Source: Strobilurus pachycystidiatus
Lineage: Eukaryota > Basidiomycota > Agaricomycetes > Agaricales > Physalacriaceae
Assembly: GCA_019915135.1 (NCBI GenBank)
Contig: JAHLMK010000005.1
Span: 2,108,001-2,172,000 of the forward strand
Length of the DNA stretch: 64,000 nt
Reading direction: 5' to 3'
This document shows positions 1 through 12,022 of this stretch, one piece after another. Position 1 is the stretch's first letter. Every line of letters begins with the position of its first letter. The translations under genes and the position numbers were made by a program. The notes under the pieces were generated by a model. That model was given only the letters and a program-made list of their open reading frames with translations. It was not told the origin of the DNA and searched no databases.

Positions 1-300
1 TTGTCTCGTCATCCGCGTGTTTTACTTGTTCATAACTTATCTCAGCTTTGGGCTCATGTTCCACGCGTTAATCATTTCTTCTGCGTGAGTATCCATCCAC
101 TGGACGCCCTAACTGGTGTACTTAATTCCCCTTCTCTTGATTGTCTTCCTGAAGCTTGTATGGAGGTTCGAGGATCTGGCCTATCACTGTCCGATTATCG
201 CGACTAATAAGAACTGGATGTACAGCTGGCTGCCTGCAAGGTCAGTTCTCGTTGCGAGTCGGCTCCTCGTTACAGTCGGCATCTCCCCGGCCGAATTTGA

Positions 301-2070
301 CTCTCAAGCGTCTCAGCTTGGATTTATTTTCGAAAATATCTCAAGAAAGACCCGTGGTACATCGTAACAAGTGTGAGTCCCTTCCCAGTATAAGTGGGAA
401 TATCGAGCCTCAAAGACGCCAGGTGGCTCTTGCGCTGGCTCTCGATACTACTCAAATGATCCTGTTCTACGGTATAGTACCTATGATACTCTGATGAACG
501 CCTCTGACTAGTCCATAGAGGCCGTCTACGACTATTTGGTGACTCGCAAGTCGCTCTCTAATGCCGAGTCATTATCAATGATACGATGACCCTTACCAGA
601 TCACAATGATTCGGAATATCTTGCCACACTTGTCCCGTCGGTTCTTTCCATCACGTATATGTAGTCGCTGACAAGAGGCTCCCACTGCCAGGACTGTCAT
701 CATTGAGCTCAACGTTGCCGCCGCAATCGCACTGGTGGTACAAGTGTGCGCCCCTTTGTCTCTCAGTCATCTCGTACTGACAGATCCCTCAACAGTTTCT
801 ACTGCTACAGGATCTACAGATGTACCATTGTCCTCCGTGACTGAGTCTAATGCTGACTACCGGACAGTATCTCAAAATGTCTGGCTCGTCTTGCCAGTCG
901 TATGTCTGGTCGTATAACAATGACCTGGCGATGTGCTAACTATCTCACAGTTATCACTGAGTCTTACAACTTTTGGTTGATTGGTATCTCTTAACAATGA
1001 ACGACAAAATAACCCTTGATTTACAGTGCTCGCTCAACGTAGGTGCCATGACTTTTTCTTTGCTTAAAGCCTACTAATCCAATTTGTAGTTTATGATTGC
1101 AAAGTGTACGCTTGTGTCCTTTTGCTCAAGATTGAATTCATCGACCGGGCTGCAGTGTCAAATATCAGTATTTCGTTGAGATCTACACCTTGAAGGTTTG
1201 TTCTTCAGTATACAGAGTTCCGCTGCTCATAAAGTTGGTTTCATGTAGAGTCTCTCCACAGTCAGTCTATCGCTGGGTGCCTTCACGGATGTCAGCATCT
1301 CCGCGATCATGATATGCGTGTTACACCAATCGAAGTCCGCTGGGCAAACAAGGACCACAGACATGCTTAACCGCCTGGTGCCATTCATCTTTGCTCTACG
1401 AGATGTGCAAGGAAAATAACGATTCAGATTATCTTTGTCTTCAGTGCCGGTCTTCCGACTACTCTGTGTGCTTCACTAGCCGTCGCCACCGTGAGTCTCT
1501 TTGCCTATCTTGAGATGCTCGAGCTGATCATTGTAGCTGTGGGCTGAGCCAAACACCTTCCTGAATGTCTTCTTTTACATCCTTAGTAAGTGCTTGTCGA
1601 ATCTAAGCGAGCTGAATAAGGATTGCATGTTCTCAGTGGGACGGTGTACGTGCTCATGTCCGCATCCAGGCCTACCACTGACATTGGTCTTGACAGTCTA
1701 CATCAATTGCATGCTCGTGCTTTTGAATTCGCGCAAATACATTCGAAACATCGCCGAGCAGCGCACCCTTGCGCTCAATTTGTTCGACAACGACAATACC
1801 CAGTCTACTTTTGGGACTCCTACGGCCGATGCCAATTCTACGGTACATCTCGGATCCATGTATATACTGCGGGATGCTAACGCGACGCAGGACTTGAGGG
1901 TTGTTTTTCGCCCTGTCGATTCATCGGAGACTACCACGGTCAGACAGACATCAGCATTGTTCAGGCCGACATTTGTCTTACTGTTGCTCAGATGGAACCC
2001 GAGTCAGAGCGTACAACGGTTCATACTCTTAAAATCGGCAAGGATTGAATCGATCTGTATGAGAATGTAA
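301..2070 (+). CDS. DUF6534-type multi-pass membrane protein (partial model)
   Basis: Spliced segments together match the basidiomycete DUF6534 membrane family, whose function is unknown. Seen directly: YFRKYLKKDPWYIVTS at 325-372, then a 49-nt intron (373-421), VALALALDTTQMILF, a second intron (475-511), and SIEAVYDYLVTRK from 512. Further on come TVIIELNVAAAIALVVQ at about 693-743, LPTTLCASLAVAT near 1452-1490, LNVFFYILS near 1573-1590, and YINCMLVLLNSRKYIR after an intron ending near 1696. These fall in the order expected for the family's helices, ending in its conserved LNSRK-like motif. The start codon and the exons between about 560 and 1430 are not resolved, and stop codons interrupt simple joins there, so the gene may be damaged. 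The 3' end is either 2048 or 2070, depending on frame. Confidence 0.6.
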
Positions 2071-2233
2071 TGTTTTTGTGTATTACTTCGAATCCTATGT
2101 ACATAACCTGAGTACACAGCGCCAACTATCGGCGCCGACTCAATTGATTCATTTGCATGGGGTTAGGGTTATACCTTTCTTTCACCTCCCACTTGCTCCC
2201 CTGCTGTCTTGGTTATATATCGGGCGTGTTGGA

Positions 2234-4302
2234 ATGCCTACAACAAATTATCTTGGACATCACTTTCTTGCAGTCCTTGTGTTTGATGACGAAGAAATCG
2301 AATGGGAATCTGGAAACAATGGCGGTGCATTCGTGATACCCTTCGGTGATTTCTCCGGACGGTCTATCAATAGGACTCCCATAGGATATCTAGAAGACAT
2401 CAGTCGTGAGGCGGATGAGGATTTTAGGCAGGTGCGTGACAACGTCTTGTGTTGACGGTTCACTCACAATGACTGTGCATACAGAGGCACGACGCCTTCT
2501 TTCATGCCTTGAATGTGTTCCTATCTGGCTTGGTCGAGTATGCGGAAACACATTACTCGCGATTCATTGTTCCGTCCGGCAAGCACAAGGGCAAGGAGAT
2601 CCGCCAGTGCAGAGACAATGCCTGGTTCCACTGGGCCATACGAGAACCAGGACTTCCCAATCCTGTACGTTCCTCATCCATTCGCGGCTGCCCATCTTTC
2701 TTAGACAAGTAGCTTCCTATCTGGTTACAGGCTGTAGAATATCACCTCGGCAATCCACGACATTACGAGGCGACTCGCGACGTTGGACGGAAAACAAAAT
2801 ATTCAGGCATAGCGGACAACAGTCGTGATCGTCCAGACAGCGAGGATGAAAGATTCATTGACGACACGAGCGTCGGACATACTCAAGAGGACATGGAGGT
2901 GATACCTGCGACGGAGGACGAGGACGACGGAGATCCCCCGCTGAAAATACGAGATCTTGGGTTGAGGTATCGTCCTGGAACGCGTGCCGTAGGCAAGTTA
3001 TCGTCCATTGCTCGTTTGCGCGAATATACCTGACGGTACCGACTAGGATACCTCTCACCCGTCCCAGAATCTGAACCGGAGTCCGACTTGCCTGTGTCCC
3101 CCACCCGTCGCCGACGTCGCTCTCCAAAGGTTACTCAACAGAGACTTGAAGAAGATTCAGAAGATGCGCGCGAAGCCGTGGCGAGCACTAGTCGTCGTAC
3201 ACATGCGGCTCGCCGGCGACGCCATGAAGAAGACAGCGTTCGTAGCGACGATGAAGTCGCATCGCACCCATCAGAATTTTCGTTTGTCGTTTCCGATGGC
3301 TACGTCTCGTATGAATCTAGTGAAGCGGAGGTGAAACCCATTTCACAATCTTGCAAACACCTTCCAACCCTACATTTTAGGATAACGCGTCAGGCCCGGA
3401 TACTGAAGCTGCTCAATCAGAGCAAGAAAGTGCAGCTCGCAACTCGGGAGACGAGCCCCAATCAATACGAAGGCTTCGTCGCAACAGGAGTCGTCAGCAA
3501 GAAACGCCAGAGAATGCACTCCATACACTTCACACGCCAATGCGGTCACGAAAAGGTGAGATCGACAGATGATATCCGTTGCTATGTTGTCTGAACCAGG
3601 TCGCAAGGTCGTAAATCATTGGAAAGCGACCAGGAAGAATCCGTTGTACCAGCTACCGACGATGAAGGTCAAGACTCGGAGCAGTCGGTTATCGCGCAGC
3701 TAGCCTCTCGTTCAAGTTTGCACCATCCGGAAACGCCTGTACGCTTCCGCCAGCAGCATACACCACAGGCCTCGGGACGTACGAGGTCAAGATCTCTGTC
3801 TGCAGGGAAGTCCCTCCCTTCTGCGAAGCGCAAGCATGCGGCCGACGATTCAGAGAGCGATCGTGTAGAGGCTACGCATGTGGTTAAGAGGAGGAGGAGG
3901 CAGTCCAGTCCGTCATTGTCCGCACGCGAGGCTGACGAAGGACTGTCTCAAAGTGGAGATCTCAAGGTGGAAGCTCTCGACGCAGACCACGAGGAGGGAG
4001 GTCAGAAACTGTATGCTTTGCGTTCACGCCCCACTCGCATCTTGAGAACCTATAGCCTTCGTAACCGCACGCGGACAGTGGACTACGAAGACAAGCTTTT
4101 GGGTATAGCCAGTGACGATGATTTGCTTTTCGGAGCCGACGTTGTTAGTGTGGGCACACCATCCCTCGACTCTCTGATAGAGGACGACGAGGAGGTGCAG
4201 ATACCCACTCAGGAATCACAGTCATCACCTTCAAGACAAGGGGTCTGGGTACAGGTCCCCCTCGGACCATGGAGGGCATCCGGAATCAAGAGAATATCTT
4301 GA
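2234..4302 (+). CDS. Hypothetical nuclear-type protein with GKxKGK (exoX-like C-terminal) motif
   Basis: Five or more exons can be followed: 2234-2430, 2485-2664, 2731 to about 2985, 3047 to about 3332, 3392 to about 3555, and the last one to 4302. The N-terminal third contains SRFIVPSGKHKGKEIRQC and a following DNAWFHWAIREPG. This resembles the small C-terminal domain of exodeoxyribonuclease X-like proteins (GKYKGK..DPGYLRWA), which recurs in many basidiomycete proteins of unknown role. The rest is low-complexity, rich in Asp/Glu/Ser with basic patches such as TRRRRRSP and VVKRRRRQSS, so it is probably disordered and nuclear. The ATG at 2234 gives the shortest start that keeps the conserved N-terminal segment. 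Function is not assignable. Some exon borders (near 2985 and 3560) are uncertain. Confidence 0.65.
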
Positions 4303-4449
4303 ACACTTCATATCTAGTCTTTATATTCGAATAGAAACAACCTGTATATGGGCGTTTAAACGTTTAATAAGGGTAGGTAGCCCTTGATAATCTATATCAA
4401 GGAAGTAGAATTAGAGATGATGAAATCTGGAATACCTCCAGAGTATGGC

Positions 4450-5731
4450 TCAAACTTCATGAACATGACGCTTCCTATCCGAAGCGTTCGAGGGTAGTGC
4501 TGATACAGAAGAATAGTCGAGGTCCTCCATATCTACGGTCGCAGTGATAGCACGACTGTTAGCCCTAAAGCTTTCGAGCTCATTGGACGTCGTGTCCACT
4601 TCCGACATCGTGCTATGATGAAATCGAGGCCCAACGCGAGATGAAAAGCCGGTACCGTTAGTCCCTATCCAGGTATCGTCTGGGCGAGACTCTCCGGAGG
4701 CAACACGTGAGATAATGAGCGTAGGTGAGATACCCTATGCCAATGGATCAGTCTTCATTGTCTGGGCGGGAAGGAAGTTCAGCCTACGGTGACAGAGGTC
4801 CAAAATGCCGACGCAAACTCTGACGCAACTCCGCTGTAGATGTATGCCAGCAGAGCAAAGAGCGTCGCGATACAGTACAAGGCCGCCGATTCGACCAGAA
4901 TCTCCATTACTCTCCGGTAGGCATGTAAGTGGCCCTTTTGAGCGCCGCCGACTCGAACGATCTTGTACATGATCAAACCGGTACAAATAATCGTGGTGCT
5001 GAGGGATGTGGAGTACAAGGCCGTCGCATAGTCTACTCCGACAGCACCGAATGTTGTGTTTGACACTGTTCCGTAAGTTGCCACTATTGAGAAGGCTGTA
5101 ATGTCCGGTGATCAGAGCGGTAACAATGGTGTGGCCACTTTGAATGCACTGACCTAGAGTCAACAGCGTCGTTGCGACAGGTGGAACGATGACGATCCAG
5201 TTCTTGCCCCATACAATCCAAGCGCGCCAAATCTGCCTAGGGTCAGAGACGCACTCTGTTAGTGATACTGTAATGCAATCGTACCAGAATACCATCAGCG
5301 AGAACGGCATTGAGATCAGAGACCGAAGTCGTTCCAGTAAACCAATCAGGATATTGATCGAGCGCTGCCGCCACGGAAGCGCTGGTGTCTCCGTGACCGA
5401 TGAAAGCCCATCTAACATAAGCCCAGTATGTCGCATTATGGATTGTCGACATGATGAACATTGCTAGGACGAGCAATGCAAGGACGTGTTTATGTCGTCG
5501 TTGTTTCCCGGTGTCTGAAAAAGATCTTTAGAACTCAGCGACGACAAGATGGATGGTCTCATACATATGTTAACAAGCGCCAACCAGGCGACGGTGAAAT
5601 GAATACCTAAGATCCGTCGTCAGTACAGCCACGAGCCACGAAGACACTGGAACAGTACCGCGCATCAACGACTCAAAATTACAGGCATTGAAGTAGGCCT
5701 CTCGGATGGCTTTGGAGTCATTCGACGACAT
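4450..5731 (-). CDS. Seven-helix membrane protein of unknown function (basidiomycete family)
   Basis: This minus-strand gene has at least six exons and ends with exon 4450-4734. It encodes an integral membrane protein of the large basidiomycete family with an 'IWRxWxVWG' motif. Seen: MSSNDSKAIREAYFNAC near the start, LGIHFTVAWLALVNIC, HVLALLVLAMFIMSTIHNA, IWRAWIVWGKNWIVIVPP, then after an intron ending near 5083 AFSIVATYGTVSNTTFG, and AYRRVMEILVESAALY. The last intron (4735-4787) joins FASAFWTSVT to GISPTLIISRVASG, a characteristic end of the helical core. About 75 polar, probably cytosolic residues follow. A role in sensing or transport is often assumed for such proteins, but nothing here shows it. 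The start sits 13 nt from a G-rich tract on the plus strand. Confidence 0.75.
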
Positions 5732-5743
5732 CGCTGTAAAGCT

Positions 5744-5769
5744 GGGGGAGAGGTGGGTGGGGTGGGTGG
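5744..5769 (+). other. G-rich tract with G-quadruplex potential
   Basis: Runs GGGGG, GGG, GGGG and GGG are separated by short loops. The complementary CT/C-rich strand is the non-template strand just upstream of the start codon at 5731. CT-rich promoters are common in fungi, so this may be ordinary promoter composition. Confidence 0.4.
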
Positions 5770-6035
5770 AGGAAGGACCTTTGTTTTGCTAATGTTTTGG
5801 TGTAACGTTATATGGAACGCAAATGCCGGCCTGCTGGAAGTTGATGACATCAAGGCTTGTTAGCGCCCGGTAAGTTATCTCTCCCATTCGGCAGATACCC
5901 TCAGATACCAAGCATTCGGTAATATAGTGGGAACGAATCAATGTTCCAATTATCTTCGGGCGGCTAGCCATCTGCTCTAACGATGATGATCCATTGAGCA
6001 TGAGAAATATATGAGCTCAAGGTACTTGATCTCGT

Positions 6036-8388
6036 TCAAAGCTTCGCCCGAATTGAGCGCGAATTCTCGCCGCTCCCAAAGACGAGTTGACTGTCAATAA
6101 CCTCCCTCTTCTTCGTTGCGCATTGTGCACGTGTGACTTCACTGAGAGCGGCACCGATCCCAGCCTCCAAAACCCACTGCGAGAAGACTTCGGCGTCAAG
6201 CGAGCTGTCGACAAGGTTCTCGGTATGGGACCACGATGCGTGTTCCAGCAAAAATAGTGCAGACGCGACGTGTCCGACAAGTATCAATGCTGGGCGTGGA
6301 AGCAAGGATGGGATGGGAAATTGATATGCTGATTCCACGGCGCGGAGAGCAAGTTTGAGAGCTGACATTGGTTCGTGAAGCGCCATGACAAAATCTTCAG
6401 AACATGACTCCATGATGCGGTCACCCCACTGTAAAACAGCTGTGAAAACTTGATATGATGATCAGTAGGCGAGGGTACTGACTGAAACAAATGCATGGAG
6501 AGTCGAAGCATCATTGAAGGCACGTAAAAGGTCCAATGAGAGGACAGTGAGAGTACCTTCCCATATCCTTTTCGTAATGGTTAGCATGCATGAAACAAGG
6601 AGAATGGGAATGCCAACTTCTCGACCAGACTGTCCCTCAATAGCCTGCCAATCTGGGTCTCTTCCATATATCCTTGCCCACCCATGCACGCCATAGATTC
6701 TTCAATCGCACCAGATGCCTTTTCGGCTGCAAAAGCCTTGGCCACCGGCGTGAGCGCTCGCAATAATCTTTCGTCATCCTGCGACGCTACATCACACTCT
6801 GACTTGCCAAGTAGCCTCATAGCACCGAAGACCAGATGGGTTAACGCTCTGTATGTGAGGCTGATGGAGGCGAGCTGGGCAACATGTAGCGGTGTGTCAC
6901 GAAGAAGAACATTGCCACCTTGAATAGTACGCACATCGGCGTATGATGTCGCGATGGCAAGGGAGCGACGTATGTAGCCTACCGAATGTGTAGCGGACCA
7001 GAGACGCGTGATGTTCAGTACTGGAGTGATGTTCTTGACACCTTGGTTAAGCTGACCGATGAGGTATGCTTCGGAGCCTTCGAGCGACAGTTCCGCAGTG
7101 GGAAGGGAATGTGTGCCGATTTTGTTCTTGAGGCGGTGAACAAATATCTGATTACTGATGGAGGAGGGGACTGGATCTTCAGAAGCGCGCCGCAAAAGAG
7201 GGGTTCGAAGGGGAACGAGGAAAAGGGAGAGTCCGCGTGAACCTGGGATTTCGGAGCTTGTGCGCGCGAGTGCCAGTGCCACATCACTTTCTGTGGCGCT
7301 CGAGAACCATTTGAAGCCGTTGAGAGAGTACTGTTCTCCCAACAGATGAGTTTTACCGACAGCTACACCGATAGTTTCTGTAAGAGAAACATCGGAACCG
7401 CCTGGGCGCTAAACCTAAATCAATAGAGGGAATTTTAAAGGCGGAAGACTTGCCTCCGTCATCCATTGGCCTGAGACAAAAGCGTAGGCAGGATCGCGAC
7501 TGTGCACATTTATCTCAAAATGCAGAAAGATAGTGGAGTGTTAGGTACCTACCTGATTAACCGTGGATACACATGCTCTTTCATACCCGAGGTGCCCATC
7601 AATTCAATGACTCTTGCTGCACCGTCCGTCATACTTATGGGACAGAGAACCTAGCACGGACATCCTCAATGAAGAAAGACGAGTTGACATATGGAAGGGC
7701 ATTACCGAATGACTGTCTCCAGTCATAAGAAGGACCTTTGCGAAACCGTGGACACGACTGTGATGGCCATGCTTGCGCTCGTAGAATATCCCAGGTAGAC
7801 CCGCTTTCTGGGCTTCAGCTTCAATGAGACGGAACCCTTCAGAAGAGCGCAATTCGTCGATTCGTCGGCCCCACTGATCATATTGATTCAAAGAGGGGTA
7901 CTGAACGCGTTTTCCAAGCTCTCGGATGTCTGGTGAACTTGTAAGAGAGGCAACGCAAGACGCAACAGCACTTACTCGACGAGATCTCACTACCAAACCG
8001 AACAAGATCCGGTCGGACATCATCGAGGACGCTAGTGGTTAAGTTTGGATGAGCAGTAAGATCGAAGGCTTGCAACATACTTCTCTGGTAGGATTCGCGC
8101 TAGCAAAGATGGAAGCACCGGATCGGATAGAAAAGGATGACCCTCTTGAATGATAGGCTATCACAATTGTTGGTTATAGCGTGAATTTGGAGGGAAGACC
8201 CACAATTTGGAATCCTTCCTCGATACGCATCGTGGTTCCGGTTCAGACACAGTGTAACTCATGTAATGCTGGCAGATTCGTCCACTCTTTCCATTCGGCG
8301 TTTTCAGGTTGCCGGACTGGCTCCGGACTGTCAACGTGAATATGTCACTGGCAAAGACATCGACAAGTCGTGGGATCTCGAAAGACAT
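6036..8388 (-). CDS. Acyl-CoA dehydrogenase, AidB-like/ACAD family
   Basis: This multi-exon flavoprotein would oxidise an acyl-CoA thioester or act as an AidB-like relative; the substrate cannot be read from the sequence. In order: HPFLSDPVLPSLLARILP near 8140-8100 (N-terminal helix of AidB-like members), YDQWGRRIDELRSSEGF near 7870, HSRVHGFAKVLL, MTDGAARVIELMGTSG near 7600, SGQWMTE near 7450, and NGFKWFSSAT at about 7310. Then come GLSLFLVPLRTPL, KNKIGTHSLPTAELSLEG, CMGGQGYMEETQIGRLLRDS, and after an intron RIWEGTLTVLSLDLLRA near 6530. The GQGY..ET..GRLLRDS and IWEGT blocks are the family's C-terminal FAD and active-site region. No mitochondrial targeting sequence is evident. The true start is uncertain: the ATG at 8388 is one candidate, but a short first exon nearer 8160 is possible. 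The final exon ends at 6036. Confidence 0.85.
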
Positions 8389-9013
8389 GCGCTGTCATGG
8401 AGGACTCGTGAGGGTGTGCACGAGATGTAGGACACAGATCTAAGCAGGATCTAAGCAGATGTTGTTGCTAGGGATGGTGACGAAAGCGGGCGATTCAAGG
8501 TGGCCGAGCGAGAGAGAAGAGGAGCAAGCAAACCAGCGGTCTTACATAAGGACGCGTCGACCACGGTTGGTTGCGGGATCCCAATTTGGCAACGTCGGGC
8601 CTGGTCGGCCTCGCCATTGATCCACGACTGGTTGTAGTCAAGGACGCGAGGTGTACAACCCCGTTTCAACGCCCATGGTCACCATCACGATCGAATCGCG
8701 CTCGGAGTATACTCGTCACCTGGGACTCTGGCCCCTTCTGGCCCACCTGCTTTTTAGCCAGGTAGTCGACCTTCTGCAATGAGCACTAAGCGTCAATACA
8801 GACAGGTTGCTTTGATACCAGGGGGCCAGGTTATCGCGATCGGCCCACCTGCTTTTGACGTTTCAAGCCAGCTGCAGCCTGGTGCCAGTGGGGCCTGGTA
8901 TCGCTATCTGTTGAGACGCGAACATAGAAGTGAAACGCCCAATCCTGAAATTTGAATTTCTTCTGTAGTATTAGACAAGACAAGTCTGTTTCCTACTTCT
9001 AGGTCCATCGACA
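8389..9013. other. Intergenic region with direct and inverted repeats
   Basis: This spacer between the divergent dehydrogenase and glucanase genes shows no convincing coding sequence. It holds a direct repeat of GGCCCACCTGCTTTT (near 8740 and 8841) and a palindromic segment described separately. It must contain the glucanase promoter. Confidence 0.6.
8814..8902. repeat. Imperfect inverted repeat (hairpin) upstream of GH71 gene
   Basis: GATACCAGGGGGCC at 8814-8827 faces GGGGCCTGGTATC at 8890-8902, which is its reverse complement except for one base. About 62 nt of loop lies between, including CAGCTGCAGCCTGGTGCCAG. Confidence 0.6.
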
Positions 9014-10664
9014 ATGTTCTCTCCGTGTTCCTTCCTTCTGGGATGGCTGATGGTGACGATCCCTCTCACCTCTGCTACGTTGAAGGATGTCTTCGCGCAT
9101 TACATGGTAAGTTTATCATTGCATTTCAACTTGTGAATGCGTCTTGGAATCTGTACTTGGCCTAGCTCGGAGGAATAACCGCCGCTGAAGGCATCACAGA
9201 CATCCAGGAGGCGCAGGCACTAGGTATCGACGCGTTCGCCATCAACATCCAGAACACTGTGGACAGCTGGGCTACAGATGCCGTCAGACACCTCTTCGAC
9301 GCTGCTGAGCAGAACGACTTCAAACTCTTTTTCTCTTTCGACATGGCCGCACAATCGGACGTGTCTTACTACCTGAACATTTTCCGTCAGTATGTAAACT
9401 CAACGGCTTACTACACACACGACGATCTCCCGTTCGTGAGCACCTTCTTTGGCGCCACCCTCACGTTTGGAAGCGACACCCCCAACGATGGCTGGCAGAC
9501 TCAGTTGAGGGACGGGCTCAATGCAGATGGATACGAGATTTACTTCCTACCCGCGTTCTCGGACGCTCCGCGTGGACCGACGGACTTTTTCAGCACATAT
9601 CCAGTACGGTGGCTAATTTGCTCGATGTAATCTCTTGCTGACGTCCTATATATATGTAGGTTGTCGATGGTGTCTTCAGGTTCGATCTATGACTATTGGT
9701 TTGGAAGTATGTACTCATGCTTCGAGTCAGTTGGGACAGCGCTTGGCCATTTGAAGGGAACGGAAACGTGAATGTCTCGTCGACAGTGGATCAGAAATAT
9801 CTCAGTGGGGCGCAGGACGTGAACAAGACGTTTATGATGGGTACGCACACCTTCTTATTCCGTACAATCAGTGTTCACATTCTTATGTGAAGCCATTTCC
9901 CCCGTTCAATTCAAACATCTCGATAGCACGCAAAACTGGTATCGCAAGGGAGAGCTTAGTGAGTACCCTCACAGCCAAGACACACCTTTCTTTGACCTCG
10001 TTGTTAGACATGGCTCTGCGAATCGGACAGGTACTTGACCTCGCTCCGGACTTCTTGGAAATTATCACATGGAACGATGTAAGATACTTCCACGACCGCT
10101 CTTCATTGACTGATTCTTTACCGCTGTTAGTGTGGCGAGTCACATAACATTGGTACCTGTTGGCCAGAAAGTATAGCTGGGTCTGCGATCCCTGGATACA
10201 CCGATGGATACAATCATACGGGATGGCAATCCCTTATTCCGCCTCTGATCAGCGCGTTCAAAGCAGGTAGTAGCGACTTGACCGGTCTCACCCCGATCTC
10301 TGGAAGTGTAACCGGAGCGTTTTGGTATCGGCCTCTCCTAGCCTCTGCGACTTGCCCGGATGATCCGCTCGGTCCACCAAGCGGAGCTGAGAATGCCGAA
10401 GACGCTGTCAACATCGCCCTCTTCTCGGCGGAGGAAGGATACGTCGTCAATGTCTCGAGTGGCGGTGTTAGGATTGGGTCTTACACGGCCGCGAAGGGTC
10501 TAAACTCCTTCTTTGTCCCCGGATTGGAGACTGGGGTCGTCAGCGTCGATATCGTCTCGAGTTCTGGGGACAGTATCACTTCCGTTTCCTCGAGTGTCGA
10601 TGTAGTTGCTGACACCACTGGCCTCTGCAACTTCAACTATCAGGTTGTCGACATTTCAGCATGA
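9014..10664 (+). CDS. Secreted glycoside hydrolase family 71 alpha-1,3-glucanase
   Basis: The product hydrolyses alpha-1,3-glucan (mutanase activity), a polymer of fungal walls, and is probably extracellular. Seven exons fit with intact frames: 9014-9106, 9166-9603, 9660-9679, 9731-9840, 9893-9958, 10008-10078 and 10131-10664, giving 443 residues, the usual single-domain GH71 length. The N-terminus MFSPCSFLLGWLMVTIPLTS is a clear signal peptide. GH71 landmarks: HYMLGGITAAEGITDIQEA, GIDAFAINIQN (the DAFxLNI strand), KLFFSFDM, WPFEGNGN, FLEIITWNDCGESHNIG and the YTDGYNHTGWQ loop. The C-terminal ~120 residues form the beta-rich accessory part. Such enzymes act in wall remodelling, autolysis or mycoparasitism; which applies here cannot be told. 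No carbohydrate-binding module is seen. Confidence 0.92.
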
Positions 10665-11095
10665 GCCATACAACGCTGTATATATTTCTATTCATTCGTT
10701 ACCATACCCTTGAATGAAGCCGTAGTCATGCCAGTGCATTCGCGCAAAACTCAAAAGGTCAATAAGTAAGATACTAGTGATGAGGCGACGAAGGCTGTCA
10801 AGTTGACGGTCGGGGAGGTATGTAGATGTACGGGAGGATAATACCTGTGCAGCTGGTTGTTACATCGATGAGACTGTCGTAGCTAATGAGCGCGTCAGTG
10901 AAACAATTTGTAAGAAAGTGTCCTCCTCGTGATCCTGTCATTGGAACGGACGTCGGAGCTAATACTAGCTTGGACTCCCGGATTGAACGCTATACACAGG
11001 TTTAGACATTCAGAAGGCGATGGATACAACAAATAAGGATGGATACAGTGAGAATACAAGCTGACAATACAATAGATCCTGGTACAAGATGGGGG
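10665..11095. other. Convergent intergenic region, no gene seen
   Basis: This stretch lies between the 3' ends of the glucanase gene (+) and nnf1 (-). It is AT-richer than the flanks, as expected for 3' untranslated sequence. Nothing coding is recognised. Confidence 0.6.
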
Positions 11096-11889
11096 TCAAG
11101 AGCGCAGAACGGGTCGTGTTTCTTCGATAGTTTTCCTCGTCCAGTCCTCGACTTCATCGACTGGAATTTGTTTCCATTGTTCGAGCGTCTAATAAACCTC
11201 AGTTGAGCGGTAGAGAGCGGATCTAAGGAAGCATACCGCCGAAAGGGTCCTCGTTAACATCCTAGTCCTCGCTTCACCGTCATCTATAGCCAGGGTGGTC
11301 TGACGCAATTGAGCTGCGAGACGATCATTATTCTCTTCATACTAGGTCATGATCAGCGAACGGCGGGACTGAGTCGCGTGAAGAATTGCCTGGGCCAAAG
11401 TAGTGCGTAATTTGACGGTTTCGTCCTCGAGCTGGGGTATAGTGCGCGCAGCAATGGCAGCATGAGAGGCGAGCTGTTCACGCCACATAGCGGGGGGATG
11501 TTCGCCCGGTGGCCGAGCTTGAGCATCCTGAATTACGCGATGGAGAATGTTGATATTTTCTTGGACGTTGTATTCGCGGAATAGGTCTTCCAGAGCTTTC
11601 TGTTTAAAAGGGTGAGGGAGCAAGACGTGACTAGAACCAGTGAAGCCCACAAGCGACTCGGTTTCGATAAACGACGATATCTGCTGGAACACAGCCATCG
11701 ACCCATCCTTGTCCTCGCTTGTGTAGAGCGGAAAGCATTCCGTGAAATCCTCATATCTAGAGATTTCGATTTGAGCGAGAGAATAATAGCGCTGGCATCG
11801 ACGTACGTCCACTTGTGCGCCGCGCGCTGGACAGCGAGCTGCAGCGCAGATTCAAAATGCATCCATCGCTTCGTGGTCGGGGCAGACAT
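11096..11889 (-). CDS. nnf1: Kinetochore protein Nnf1/PMF1 (MIND/Mis12 complex), with an in-frame stop
   Basis: Nnf1 is a subunit of the four-protein Mis12/MIND complex that links centromeric chromatin to the Ndc80 microtubule binder. Exon 1 (from 11889) reads MSAPTTKRWMHFESALQLA then AAHKWT. After an intron whose product joins as T-YEDFTECFPLYTSEDKDG, the helical core continues with FREYNVQENINILHRVI and a Leu-rich coiled coil. The family pattern RWxHFxxAL..A..KW..EDFxECFP is intact. A TAG at 11342-11344 interrupts the frame after RRSLIMT. The frame then carries on with YEENNDRLAAQLRQTT, an intron near 11190-11240, and TLEQWKQIPVDEVEDW, the conserved C-terminal LxxWxxLPVxDxExW motif, ending at 11096. 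No normal-length intron removes the stop, so it is a sequencing error, a recent mutation, or a truncated allele. Confidence 0.85.
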
Positions 11890-12022
11890 GGTAGTCAAAC
11901 GGAAAGCGCGTCGATGTCTCGTGACGGCCGGAGTTCGGCCCCGTCATCATCATCTCTTGGTCGTCGACCACGACGACGACGATCACCGACTGAACCTGCA
12001 CAATATATGCCTGGCCCAACTC

